NCBI RefSeq assembly: GCF_022695595.1
Contig: NZ_CP074380.1
Location: 6,593,501-6,657,500 of the forward strand
DNA from: Streptomyces sp. MST-110588
Lineage (GTDB): Bacteria; Actinomycetota; Actinomycetes; Streptomycetales; Streptomycetaceae
DNA: 64,000 nucleotides
Direction of reading: 5' to 3'
Numbering within the stretch: position 1 is the stretch's first letter; each line of letters starts with the position of its first letter. The notes below the pieces were generated by a model. The model was not told the DNA's origin and ran no database searches. It saw only the letters and a list, made by a program, of their open reading frames with translations. Made by a program: the position numbers and the translations under genes. This document shows, in pieces, positions 24,108-32,072 of the stretch.

Positions 24108-24913
24108 GCCGGGCCCCGGCCCCGGCTCCGCCTCCCCGTCCGGCCCGGAGCCGCCGCGTACGCGGAAACTCCTCCGTACGCGCAAGGCTCCCCGTACGCG
24201 CAGACGTCTCCGCCCGGCTCCCGGCCCTCCTGTCCGCGCTCTTCCTCGTGCTGGCCGTCACCCACCTGGCCGCACTGCTCACCCGCGCCGTCCCCCTGGA
24301 ACACCTCACCAAACCCGCCCTGATGCCGGTGCTGGCCGCCTGCGTCCTGGCCCGCGGCGCACCCCGGCAGCTCGCCGCCGCCCTGCTGTTCGGCTGCGGC
24401 GGTGACGTCCTCCTCCAGATCGGCGGCGATGTCCCGTTCCTGCTGGGCATGGGCTCCTTCGCGGCCGGTCACCTGTGTTACCTGCGGCTCTTCACACGAC
24501 GGGGACGCTTCCCGGGCCGCCGCCCCGCCCTGACGGCCACCGCTGCGGCCCTGGTGTACGCGGCCGGCTGGCTCGCGGTGGTGGCGCTGCTGTGGCCGGG
24601 CCTGGCGGCGGACATGAAGGGCCCGGTGGCCGGGTACAGCCTGCTGCTCACCGGTACGGCCTTCCAAGCGGTCCGCCTCGGGCCGCGGGCGGCGCTGGGC
24701 GGTCTGCTGTTCCTGCTCTCCGACACCCTGATCGCCGGCGGCATCGCCCGGTGGCCGCAGCCGCCCGTACCGCAGTTCTGGATCATGCTGACCTATATCG
24801 CGGCCCAGTACGCGCTGGCGGACGGCGTACGACGGGCGTACGCGGCCGGTCCCGGCCCAGCTCACCGGACGACGGCTCGCAGGACGTACCGAAAGGCCCG
24901 TACGACCGTGTGA
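24104..24913 (+). CDS. YhhN-family (lysoplasmalogenase-like) membrane protein
   Basis: 269 residues. After a basic N-terminal tail of about 35 residues come about eight hydrophobic helices. The conserved GCGGDVLLQIGG (about 105), LGMGSFAAGHLCYL (about 120) and LLFLLSDTLIAGG (about 200) match the YhhN/TMEM86 family, whose eukaryotic members cleave the vinyl ether of lysoplasmalogens. GTG 24104 overlaps the desaturase stop. Pairing with a lipid-modifying desaturase suggests a shared membrane-lipid task (inference). Confidence 0.87.
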   Translation: MSRAPAPAPPPRPARSRRVRGNSSVRARLPVRADVSARLPALLSALFLVLAVTHLAALLTRAVPLEHLTKPALMPVLAACVLARGAPRQLAAALLFGCGGDVLLQIGGDVPFLLGMGSFAAGHLCYLRLFTRRGRFPGRRPALTATAAALVYAAGWLAVVALLWPGLAADMKGPVAGYSLLLTGTAFQAVRLGPRAALGGLLFLLSDTLIAGGIARWPQPPVPQFWIMLTYIAAQYALADGVRRAYAAGPGPAHRTTARRTYRKARTTV

Positions 24914-24992
24914 CCGCGTCCGCGAACAGGCGGCAGAGCAAGCGGGGGAACGGGCGGCAGAGCAGGCGGCAGAGCAAGCGGAAGAACAGGCG

Positions 24993-25022
24993 GAAGGGGC
25001 CGGACCGAGGTCCGACCCCTTC
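24993..25022. terminator. Bidirectional hairpin terminator between YhhN and subtilisin genes
   Basis: 14-bp arms GAAGGGGCCGGACC and GGTCCGACCCCTTC have a single G-T type mismatch and a 2-nt loop. It sits between convergent genes. Upstream, 24928-24990 holds imperfect 11-12-bp repeats of GGCGGCAGAGCA type. Confidence 0.7.
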
Positions 25023-25059
25023 TTCGTCAGCCGTCCGCCGTGGTGGCGGGTGCGGCGGA

Positions 25060-26586
25060 TTACTCCGTCACGGCGTCGAGGGCGTCGACGATGCCGTAGC
25101 CGAAGTGGCTGTTGATGTGCTCGTTACCGGTGCAGGTGGTCTCGGTCGTGGCGCAGCCGGGGTTGTCCGCCTGGGCCTTGAGGAGCCACTGGATCTCCGC
25201 CGGGTTGGAGTCCGGGTGGGTGCTCTTGAGCAGCGCGGCGACACCGGCGACGTGCGGCGTGGCCATGGACGTGCCGGCCAGGTAGGCGTAGTCACCGTCA
25301 GGCATGGTGGACAGGATGTTGCCGTTCTTGGCGGGGGACGGCGGGACCTGCTTGCTGTCGCCGCCGGGCGCCGCCACGTCGATCACGTTCAGGCCGTAGT
25401 TGGAGTAGCTCGACTTGAGCTTCTTCACGCCCGTCGCGGCGACCGTGACCGTACCCGGGAGCTGCGTGGGGACGTCCCAGCAGGTCTTGGGGTTGATCTT
25501 GCGTTCGACCGGGGTGGAGTCGTTGGGGCTGGACTTGTCGACGAGGGAGTCGGCGTTCAGGTCCAGGTTGGAGTTGCCCGCGGCGGCGACGTTGATGGCG
25601 CCCTTGCGCTGGGCGTACTTCGCCGCCCGGCCGACCGCGTCAACGATGGCGCCCTGGTCGGCGTCATCCTTGCAGTTGAACATCCACGGGTCGACGTAGT
25701 AGCTGTTGTTGGTGACCTGGACGCCGTGGTCGGCCGCGAAGACGAAGGCGCAGACCACGCTCTCGGCGTAGAACAGGCTGGTCTTGGGCTCGCTGACCTT
25801 GATGGCGGAGACCTTCACGCCCGGGGCCACACCCGCCACGCCGATGCCGTTGCGGGCCGCCGCGATCGTGCCCGCGACATGCGTGCCGTGGTAGTCCGAC
25901 TCGGGGTCGTACGGACGCCACGAGCCCTTGGTGGTGTCGGCGACGCCGCCCACGCAGTTGGCGGACTGCCGGGCCGAGAAGTTCGGCTTCAGGTCCGGGT
26001 GGGTGTCGTCCACGCCGGTGTCGATGACGGCGACGGTGACCTTCTTGCTGCCCGGGTTGACCTTGGCGGCCTTGTCGGCCTTGATGGCACCCAGGTCCCA
26101 CTGGAGCGACTCCAGGGGCTCCTTGCCGCTCTTCTTGGCGGCTGCGGCGACGGCGCTGTTCTTGGCCGCGGCCAGCGCCTGCTTGGGCAGCTTGAGCTTC
26201 TGCGGCTTGCCGATGTCCGTGGTGCCCAGGGGCTTGAGCGGCGCGGTACGGGTCGCGCCCGCCGACTGCACGCCGGGGACCTTGCGCATGGTCGCGGCGA
26301 ACTGCGGGTTGGCGGAGTGGACGACGATCACGCCGATCTTCTCGTAGGCGATGATCACCTTCCCGCCGGCCTCGGCTATCGCCTTCTTCACCTTGGTGAC
26401 GGTGGCGTTGTCGGCGGTGGTGTTCACCACGTACGACAGCAGCGGCCCTTTGGTGGTGGCGGCCTTCGGCGCCACGTCCTTCGGCGCCGCGGTGGCGGCG
26501 CCCGGCAGGAAGCCGAGGGAGGCCGTCAGAGCCAGCCCGAGCGGGACGGCCAGCGCCCCCATGCGTCTGGATCGGGGAAGTGCCAT
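25060..26586 (-). CDS. Secreted subtilisin-like serine protease (S8)
   Basis: 508 residues. It has a Sec signal peptide (RR, hydrophobic core, cleavage near ATAAPKD, about residue 34). An I9-type propeptide (about 48-115, SYVVNTTADNATVTKV through VPGVQSAG) is followed by the S8 catalytic domain. The triad is visible as VAVIDTGVDDTHPD (about 187), YHGTHVAGT (about 234) and GTSMATPHVAG (about 443). Secretion and autoprocessing are expected. It has a single-gene layout with a terminator on the 3' side. Confidence 0.94.
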   Translation of the reverse strand: MALPRSRRMGALAVPLGLALTASLGFLPGAATAAPKDVAPKAATTKGPLLSYVVNTTADNATVTKVKKAIAEAGGKVIIAYEKIGVIVVHSANPQFAATMRKVPGVQSAGATRTAPLKPLGTTDIGKPQKLKLPKQALAAAKNSAVAAAAKKSGKEPLESLQWDLGAIKADKAAKVNPGSKKVTVAVIDTGVDDTHPDLKPNFSARQSANCVGGVADTTKGSWRPYDPESDYHGTHVAGTIAAARNGIGVAGVAPGVKVSAIKVSEPKTSLFYAESVVCAFVFAADHGVQVTNNSYYVDPWMFNCKDDADQGAIVDAVGRAAKYAQRKGAINVAAAGNSNLDLNADSLVDKSSPNDSTPVERKINPKTCWDVPTQLPGTVTVAATGVKKLKSSYSNYGLNVIDVAAPGGDSKQVPPSPAKNGNILSTMPDGDYAYLAGTSMATPHVAGVAALLKSTHPDSNPAEIQWLLKAQADNPGCATTETTCTGNEHINSHFGYGIVDALDAVTE

Positions 26587-26961
26587 GGGCAGGGGTACTC
26601 CACATCATCCGTGAGACCGCCCGCACACAGGTCGTGTACGGGCGGGTGCCTGTCCGGTGCCGCGCCGGTCCGCGGCAGGCCTGCGGACCGCGGCCGGACG
26701 GCGAGCCGCCGAAGCGGCTCCGCGCCGTCCCGCGCGGCAGGTTGCCAGTGAAGTTATCGGGCCGCACCGTCGAACATCAATGGACTACGGAGAAAACCTG
26801 TCACAAGCCGCGCATTGACGCCCTGTCAGCCCATCGCGGCACATGGCGCGGCACACGGCACGGCACCCGGCCCATCAGGGGGCGCACCACGGCGCCCGGC
26901 CCGCCGCATCGCGCACCACGGCGCCCGGCCCGCCACGGAGCACGCCGGGGCGCGCGGCCCG

Positions 26962-27225
26962 TCAGGGCGTCGTACGCCGCAGCGTGACGATGCTCAGCGG
27001 CGGCAGCGGCACCCGGGGCCCGTACCACCGCCCGGACGGCGCCGGACCGGCCGGGCGCCGGGTCAGCGGCCGGACCGCGACGGGGGCGGGCAGCCGCACG
27101 CTTCCGTACGGCCGGCGGTCGGGCCCTGGTGGCGGCTGGGGTGGCGGGGGCGTCACACCCGGCTCAACGAACGGGCTCTTGAGCGGTGGCGGCCACGGCG
27201 GCGCGTTCCTGCGGAGTTCAACCAA
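26962..27225 (-). pseudogene. Possible remnant: C-terminal glycosidase-like fragment
   Basis: The last 45 codons read VRLPAPVAVRPLTR and then YGPRVPLPPLSIVTLRRT. These resemble the terminal beta-strands found at the C-termini of secreted glycoside hydrolases (PPLSVVTL endings). The preceding codons are Pro-rich and unconvincing, and the only start is a TTG. It could be the stump of a lost gene or chance coding in GC-rich DNA. Confidence 0.25.
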
Positions 27226-27263
27226 CGCCCCCTGTCTTATCCGGTGCCACGCCTCTACGATGC

Positions 27264-27277
27264 GTGATCCACGTCAC
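27264..27277. promoter_or_regulatory. CRP-like palindrome upstream of DUF485-actP
   Basis: GTGA-TCCACG-TCAC matches the core of the CRP/cAMP-receptor consensus (GTGA-N6-TCAC). It lies 58 bp before the DUF485 start. A TACTGT -10 candidate at 27290-27295 lies just downstream. In Escherichia coli the equivalent yjcH-actP genes are CRP-dependent; control here is inference. Confidence 0.5.
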
Positions 27278-27334
27278 TTATCCGCGCTTTACTGTCGGGC
27301 TCCGTCACCCCCTTCCAGCCACCAGGAGAATCCC

Positions 27335-27679
27335 GTGAGCACCGCACCGCCCACCCGTCCGGGACCGCACGAGTTCCCGGACTTCACCGATGTCCAGTCC
27401 AGCGCGGAGTTCAGCGAACTACGCCGTGCCCACCGCTCCTTCGCCTTCCCGCTCACCATCGCCTTCATCGCCTGGTACCTGCTGTACGTCCTGCTCTCCA
27501 ACTACGCCGGCGACTTCATGGGCACCAAGGTCTTCGGCCATGTCAACGTCGCCTTCCTCCTCGGCGTCGCCCAGTTCCTGACGACCTTCCTCATCGCCTG
27601 GTGGTACTCCCGCCACGCCGCCGCCAAGCTCGACCCCAAGGCCGAGGCGATCAAGTCACGCCTGGAGGGCGACGCATGA
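27335..27679 (+). CDS. DUF485 small membrane protein
   Basis: 114 residues from GTG 27335, with AGGAGA about 6 nt upstream. Two transmembrane helices (about 38-58 and 70-92) and the SELRRAHRSFAFPLT motif identify the DUF485/YjcH family. Members are nearly always encoded just before a sodium/solute symporter. The stop overlaps the start of that symporter (ATGA), so the two are translationally coupled. Confidence 0.92.
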   Translation: MSTAPPTRPGPHEFPDFTDVQSSAEFSELRRAHRSFAFPLTIAFIAWYLLYVLLSNYAGDFMGTKVFGHVNVAFLLGVAQFLTTFLIAWWYSRHAAAKLDPKAEAIKSRLEGDA

Positions 27680-29334
27680 ACGCCATGTACGGCACGGACC
27701 ACGTGTACGGGACGAACGTCACGTACGAGCTCGCCGCCGGCGGTGCGGAGGAGCACCGCGCGCTGATCATCACACTCTTCGCCGTCTTCGTCGCGGCCAC
27801 CTTGGCCATCACCGTCTGGGCCGGGCGCCGCACCAAAGGGGCCGAGGACTTCTACGCCGGCGGCCGTCAGTTCAGCGGCTTCCAGAACGGCCTGGCCATC
27901 TCCGGCGACTACATGTCCGCCGCGTCCTTCCTGGGCATCGCCGGAGCCATCGCCCTGTTCGGCTACGACGGCTTCCTGTACTCCATCGGCTTCCTCGTCG
28001 CCTGGCTCGTGGCACTCCTGCTGGTCGCCGAACCGCTGCGCAACTCGGGCCGCTTCACGATGGGGGACGTACTGGCCTACCGGATGCGCCAGCGCCCGGT
28101 CCGTACGGCCGCCGGCATCTCCACCATCGTCGTCTCGATCTTCTACCTGCTCGCCCAGATGGCGGGCGCCGGCGCCCTGGTCACGCTGCTGCTCGGCATC
28201 ACCAGCGAGGCGGGGAAGATCTTCGTCGTCGTCCTGGTGGGCATCGTGATGATCCTCTACGTGTCCATCGGGGGCATGAAGGGCACCACCTGGGTCCAGA
28301 TGGTCAAGGCGGTCCTGCTGATCGCCGGAACCCTGCTGATCACCTTCCTGGTGATGCTCAAGTTCCACTTCAACATCTCCACCCTCCTCGGCAGGGCGGC
28401 GGAGGTCAGCGGCAAGGGCGCGGCCTTCCTGGAACCCGGCCTGAAGTACGGCGTGAGCGCCACCTCGAAGATCGACTTCATCTCGCTGGGCATCGCGCTG
28501 GTCCTGGGCACCGCCGGACTGCCGCACATCCTCATCCGCTTCTACACCGTGCCCACCGCCAAGGCCGCCCGTAAGTCCGTGAACTGGGCCATCGGCATCA
28601 TCGGCGCCTTCTACCTGATGACCATCGCCCTCGGCTTCGGCGCCGCGGCCCTGATCAGCCCCGACACGATCAAGGCATCCAACAAGGCGGGCAACACCGC
28701 CGCGCCGCTGCTGTCCCAGGAGATCGGCGGCGGTGCCGGCTCCACCGGCGGTGCGATCCTGCTGGCCGTCATCTCGGCGGTGGCCTTCGCCACCATCCTC
28801 GCCGTCGTCGCCGGCCTCACCCTGGCCTCGTCGTCCTCCTTCGCCCACGACCTGTACGCCAACGTCATCCGCAAGGGCAGGGTGACCGAGAAGGAGGAGA
28901 TGGCCGCCGCCCGGTGGGCCACGGTCGGCATCGGCGCGGTCGCCATCGTCCTGGGCGTCTTCGCGCGCGGCCTGAACGTCGCGGGCCTGGTGGCCCTGGC
29001 CTTCGCGGTCGCCGCCTCCGCCAACCTCCCGACGATCCTCTACAGCCTCTTCTGGAAGCGGTTCACCACTCAGGGCGCCCTGTGGTCCATCTACGGGGGA
29101 CTGGCCTCCTCCGTCCTGCTGGTGCTCTTCTCGCCGGTCGTCTCCGGCAAGGAGACCTCGATGTTCCCCGGCATGGACTTCCACTTCTTCCCGCTGGAGA
29201 ACCCCGGCCTGATCTCCATCCCGCTGGGGTTCCTGCTGGGCTGGCTAGGTTCGCTGCTGTCCAAGGAGGAGCCCGACGTGAAGAAGTACGCGGAACTGGA
29301 GGTACGGTCCCTCACCGGCACCGGAGCGCACTGA
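27676..29334 (+). CDS. actP: Sodium/solute symporter, probable acetate/monocarboxylate permease (ActP-like)
   Basis: 552 residues, about 13 transmembrane helices, SSS family. Conserved regions are AEDFYAGGRQFSGFQNGLAI (about 55-75), SGDYMSAASFLGIAGAIAL (about 77-95) and AGLPHILIRFYTVPTAKAAR (about 280-300), all typical of ActP. The companion DUF485 gene supports acetate or short monocarboxylate uptake. A CRP-like site upstream suggests carbon-source control. Nine-base CGTACGGGG repeats follow the stop codon. Confidence 0.9.
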   Translation: MNAMYGTDHVYGTNVTYELAAGGAEEHRALIITLFAVFVAATLAITVWAGRRTKGAEDFYAGGRQFSGFQNGLAISGDYMSAASFLGIAGAIALFGYDGFLYSIGFLVAWLVALLLVAEPLRNSGRFTMGDVLAYRMRQRPVRTAAGISTIVVSIFYLLAQMAGAGALVTLLLGITSEAGKIFVVVLVGIVMILYVSIGGMKGTTWVQMVKAVLLIAGTLLITFLVMLKFHFNISTLLGRAAEVSGKGAAFLEPGLKYGVSATSKIDFISLGIALVLGTAGLPHILIRFYTVPTAKAARKSVNWAIGIIGAFYLMTIALGFGAAALISPDTIKASNKAGNTAAPLLSQEIGGGAGSTGGAILLAVISAVAFATILAVVAGLTLASSSSFAHDLYANVIRKGRVTEKEEMAAARWATVGIGAVAIVLGVFARGLNVAGLVALAFAVAASANLPTILYSLFWKRFTTQGALWSIYGGLASSVLLVLFSPVVSGKETSMFPGMDFHFFPLENPGLISIPLGFLLGWLGSLLSKEEPDVKKYAELEVRSLTGTGAH

Positions 29335-29342
29335 GCGCCGCA

Positions 29343-29390
29343 GCGTACGGGGAGCCGGGGCGTACGGGGCGTACGGGGCATACGGGGCGC
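29343..29390. repeat. CGTACGGGG direct repeats after actP
   Basis: Four to five copies of a 9-10-bp GCGTACGGGG/GCATACGGGG unit are interrupted once. It is non-coding, between actP and moaA. Similar short runs of GTACGG occur after several genes in the window. Confidence 0.7.
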
Positions 29391-29547
29391 TGAAGCGTAC
29401 AGAGCACCGGCGTGCAGGGAACCGAGGGCCGTGTCGTGGCCGCCCACGACGCGGCCCTCCGTGATCCGGTGACTCCTGGCTCCTGCCCGTTGTCAGACCC
29501 ATCGCGTAGGCTCGAAGCCGAAGATCCGTGCTCGGGGAGGGGGCCCA

Positions 29548-30537
29548 GTGCTCATTGACACATTCGGTCGCGTGGCCACCGACCTGCGTGTTTCGCTGAC
29601 CGACCGGTGCAACTTGCGGTGTACGTACTGCATGCCGGAAGAGGGCCTGCAGTGGCTCGCCAAGCCCGACCTCCTGACCGACGACGAGATCGTGCGGCTG
29701 ATCGGTGTCGCGGTCACCGGCCTCGGCATCGAGGAGGTCCGCTTCACCGGCGGTGAACCGCTGCTGCGCCCGGGCCTGACCGGCATCGTGGAGCGGGTCG
29801 CCGCCCTCACCCCGCGCCCCCGGATGTCCCTGACCACCAACGGCATCGGGCTGGAGCGGACCGCCGCCGCCCTGCGCGCCGCCGGCCTGGACCGGGTGAA
29901 CGTCTCCCTGGACACGCTGCGCCCGGAGGTCTTCCAGGCCATGACCCGCCGCAAGCGCCACGACGACGTGCTGCGGGGCCTGGCGGCGGCCCGTGCCGCC
30001 GGCCTGACCCCGGTGAAGGTCAACAGCGTCCTGATGCCCGGCCTGAACGACGACGAGGCCCCCGACCTGCTGGCCTGGGCGGTCGAGAACGACTACGAGC
30101 TGCGTTTCATCGAGCAGATGCCGCTGGACGCCCAGCACGGCTGGAAGCGCCAGGGCATGATCACCGCCGGTGACATCCTTGCCTCGCTGCGCACCCGCTT
30201 CGAGCTGACCCCCGAAAGCCGGGACGAGCGCGGCTCCGCGCCCGCCGAGCGCTGGATCGTGGACGGCGGCCCGCACCGCGTCGGCGTCATCGCCTCGGTG
30301 ACCCGCCCCTTCTGCGCCGCCTGCGACCGTACGCGGCTGACCGCCGACGGTCAGATCCGTACGTGCCTGTTCGCCACCGAGGAGACGGACCTGCGGGCCG
30401 CACTGCGCTCCGGCGCCCCGGACGCGGAGATAGCGCGCATATGGAAGCAGGCGATGTGGGGCAAGAAGGCGGGCTCCGGCCTGGATGACCCGTCCTTCTC
30501 GCAGCCCGAGCGCCCGATGTCAGCGATCGGCGGCTGA
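29548..30537 (+). CDS. moaA: GTP 3',8-cyclase MoaA (molybdenum cofactor biosynthesis)
   Basis: 329 residues. The radical-SAM cluster motif CNLRCTYC (about 21-28), the SAM-binding FTGGEPLLRPGL (about 67) and the C-terminal second cluster ligands CAACDRTRL followed by TCLF (about 256-275) are all present. It converts GTP to (8S)-3',8-cyclo-7,8-dihydro-GTP, the first step of molybdopterin synthesis, in the cytosol. GTG 29548 follows GGGGAGGGGG. No other molybdenum-cofactor gene is adjacent. The 3' end overlaps the end of a convergent small gene by 18 bp. Confidence 0.95.
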   Translation: MLIDTFGRVATDLRVSLTDRCNLRCTYCMPEEGLQWLAKPDLLTDDEIVRLIGVAVTGLGIEEVRFTGGEPLLRPGLTGIVERVAALTPRPRMSLTTNGIGLERTAAALRAAGLDRVNVSLDTLRPEVFQAMTRRKRHDDVLRGLAAARAAGLTPVKVNSVLMPGLNDDEAPDLLAWAVENDYELRFIEQMPLDAQHGWKRQGMITAGDILASLRTRFELTPESRDERGSAPAERWIVDGGPHRVGVIASVTRPFCAACDRTRLTADGQIRTCLFATEETDLRAALRSGAPDAEIARIWKQAMWGKKAGSGLDDPSFSQPERPMSAIGG

Positions 30538-30837
30538 GTTCTCGTCCGGTCCGTCCTGCCCGTCTCGCCGGTCCTGCCGGTCCTGCCATTCCTCCAGCGT
30601 GCACACATCCTTCAAGAAGCCCCGCACGCCAAGGAAATGGGACAGATGCTCACGGTGCTTCTCGCAGGCCAGCCAGGTCTTGCGGCGCTCGGGGGTGTGC
30701 AGCTTGGGGTTGTTCCACGCCAGCACCCACACCGCGTCGGCGCGGCAGCCCTTGGCCGAGCAGATGACGGCCTCGGCCGGGGAGTCCTTGCCGCCGGAGC
30801 CCGCCGCCTCTGGATTCGTTGAATCGGGGAAGTTCAC
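30520..30837 (-). CDS. Conserved small Cys/His protein of unknown function
   Basis: 105 residues from GTG 30837. The core ICSAKGCRADAVWVLAWNNP, then RKTWLACEKHREHLSHFL, has two Cys pairs and a His-rich helix. This suggests a bound metal. The C-terminus is a charged DRQDRRDGQDGPDENS tail. Relatives in Streptomyces have been given unhelpful automatic names such as acetone carboxylase. TAGGGT lies 7 bases before the GTG, so the transcript may be leaderless. It is convergent with moaA. Confidence 0.75.
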   Translation of the reverse strand: MNFPDSTNPEAAGSGGKDSPAEAVICSAKGCRADAVWVLAWNNPKLHTPERRKTWLACEKHREHLSHFLGVRGFLKDVCTLEEWQDRQDRRDGQDGPDENSAADR

Positions 30838-31078
30838 GACCTCAACCCTACGTCTCACGGTGCTGCGTACCGCCGGGCAGTACCGCCGGGCACCGGAAGC
30901 GGACATGGCGACGCCGGGCAGCCACGGGGGGAGCCGCCCGGCGTCGGTCCGTCGCTCCGACGGGGGATGCGGAGCGCGTACGCAGTATGTCATGGGCGAC
31001 CCGGCGCAGTGCACCGGAACCGCATGATTGATCTGAGCTTTTCTTGAGCTTTGCTGACCGCCCGGAGATCCGCGGAGG

Positions 31079-31452
31079 TCAGCTCTGCTCACGCCGGGGT
31101 TCGCCGAAGTCCGGCCGTGCGGCTTCCGGGACGGGTTCCGCCCGCCCGCTGTGGCCTCCGGGGCCCAGCATCGGCCGGGTGGGCGCGGGGATGAACGTCG
31201 ACGGGAGTGAAGGGGCGTTCTCCCGCCCGGCGTTGGCGATCACGACCGCGATGTAGGGAAGGGCTATGCCCAGGACCAGCGTGGCGATGGCGACGTGACG
31301 CTCGATGTTCCAGAGCACGGCCGTGAGCACGACGGCCACCGTCCGCACCGACATGGAGATCACATACCGGCGCTGCCTGCCCCGTACATCCTCCGACAGC
31401 CCCCGACGGGCCCCGTGATCCGGATGGCCTGGGCGCCGGTCTGCTTCCGCAT
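31079..31452 (-). CDS. DUF3099 membrane protein, frameshifted near the 5' end
   Basis: The start MRKQTGAQAIRITG (ATG 31452) and the body RRGLSEDVRGRQRRYVISMS plus two hydrophobic segments (RTVAVVLTAVLW, VAIATLVLGIALPYIAVVIA) lie in different frames. Together they make a typical DUF3099 protein of about 125 residues. One extra base in the C4 run at 31411-31414 restores the fusion ITGARRGLSED. The break is therefore probably a sequencing deletion. Function is unknown; the protein should be a two-helix membrane protein with a Pro-rich tail. Confidence 0.75.
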
Positions 31453-31671
31453 CACGTTCCACCACCTGCTTGTCGTGCCGGAATCCGCCTGCCTCCGGAC
31501 GTATCCCACGTTACGCCGCGTCTGCGCAGCCTTCGAGACCGGGGCGCGACACACGGTGACCGGGTACGGACCGGCGTCGTGGGGAGCGGCCCGTCCGGCG
31601 TGCGGCGTAGCGCTCCGGGGCGAAACTGGCGGTGCACGGCCGCGTTGCGGCGCGCCGCTAGAGGAGGCGAC

Positions 31672-31944
31672 ATGACTTGGTTGTGGGCAATCATCGTGGG
31701 CCTGGTTCTGGGCCTGCTCGCGAAGGCCATCATCCCGGGCAAGCAGCAGATTCCACTCTGGCTGACCGTCATCTTCGGCATGCTCGGCAGTGTGCTGGGC
31801 AACTGGCTGGCGACCGGCATCGGAGTCAACGACACCAAGGGCATCGACTGGACGCGGCATCTGCTGCAACTCGTCGGAGCGGTCGTGGTGGTCGCGATCG
31901 GTGACCGCCTGTGGGCCGCCGTCCGAGGCAGAAGCACCACCTGA
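31672..31944 (+). CDS. GlsB/YeaQ/YmgE-family small membrane protein
   Basis: 90 residues. Three hydrophobic helices (about 3-20, 27-48, 66-83) and the Gly-rich WLWAIIVGLVLGLLAKAIIPG start are characteristic of the transglycosylase-associated/GlsB family, which is linked to general stress responses. ATG 31672 follows GAGGAGG at 4 nt. A strong terminator follows. Confidence 0.9.
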   Translation: MTWLWAIIVGLVLGLLAKAIIPGKQQIPLWLTVIFGMLGSVLGNWLATGIGVNDTKGIDWTRHLLQLVGAVVVVAIGDRLWAAVRGRSTT

Positions 31945-31988
31945 ACCACCGATCGCAAAGAGCGGCAACAGTCACAGCAGCATCAGCA

Positions 31989-32033
31989 GATGAGGGCGGC
32001 CGGCGCACACCCAGCGCGCCGGCCGCCCTCATC
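31989..32033. terminator. Bidirectional terminator between GlsB-family and tyrS genes
   Basis: Perfect 18-bp arms at 31989-32006 and 32016-32033 (GATGAGGGCGGCCGGCGC and complement) with a 9-nt loop, between convergent genes. Confidence 0.9.
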
Positions 32034-32072
32034 CAAGAAGGGCGAACCCTGCCCCATGCCGTACCGGCGGTA

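Larger units (their letters stand above)
26587..27334. other. Long intergenic region before DUF485-actP
   Basis: About 750 bp. It holds the protease promoter side, repetitive GCACGGC/CGCACCACGGCGCCCGGCCC direct repeats at about 26850-26945, a doubtful minus-strand ORF (26962-27225, separate entry) and a CRP-like site (27264-27277). I see no RNA gene. Confidence 0.5.

Noticed and set aside
29343..29390. CRISPR-like array in the CGTACGGGG repeats
   Set aside because: Units are 9-10 bp, contiguous and without spacers, and there are no cas genes.
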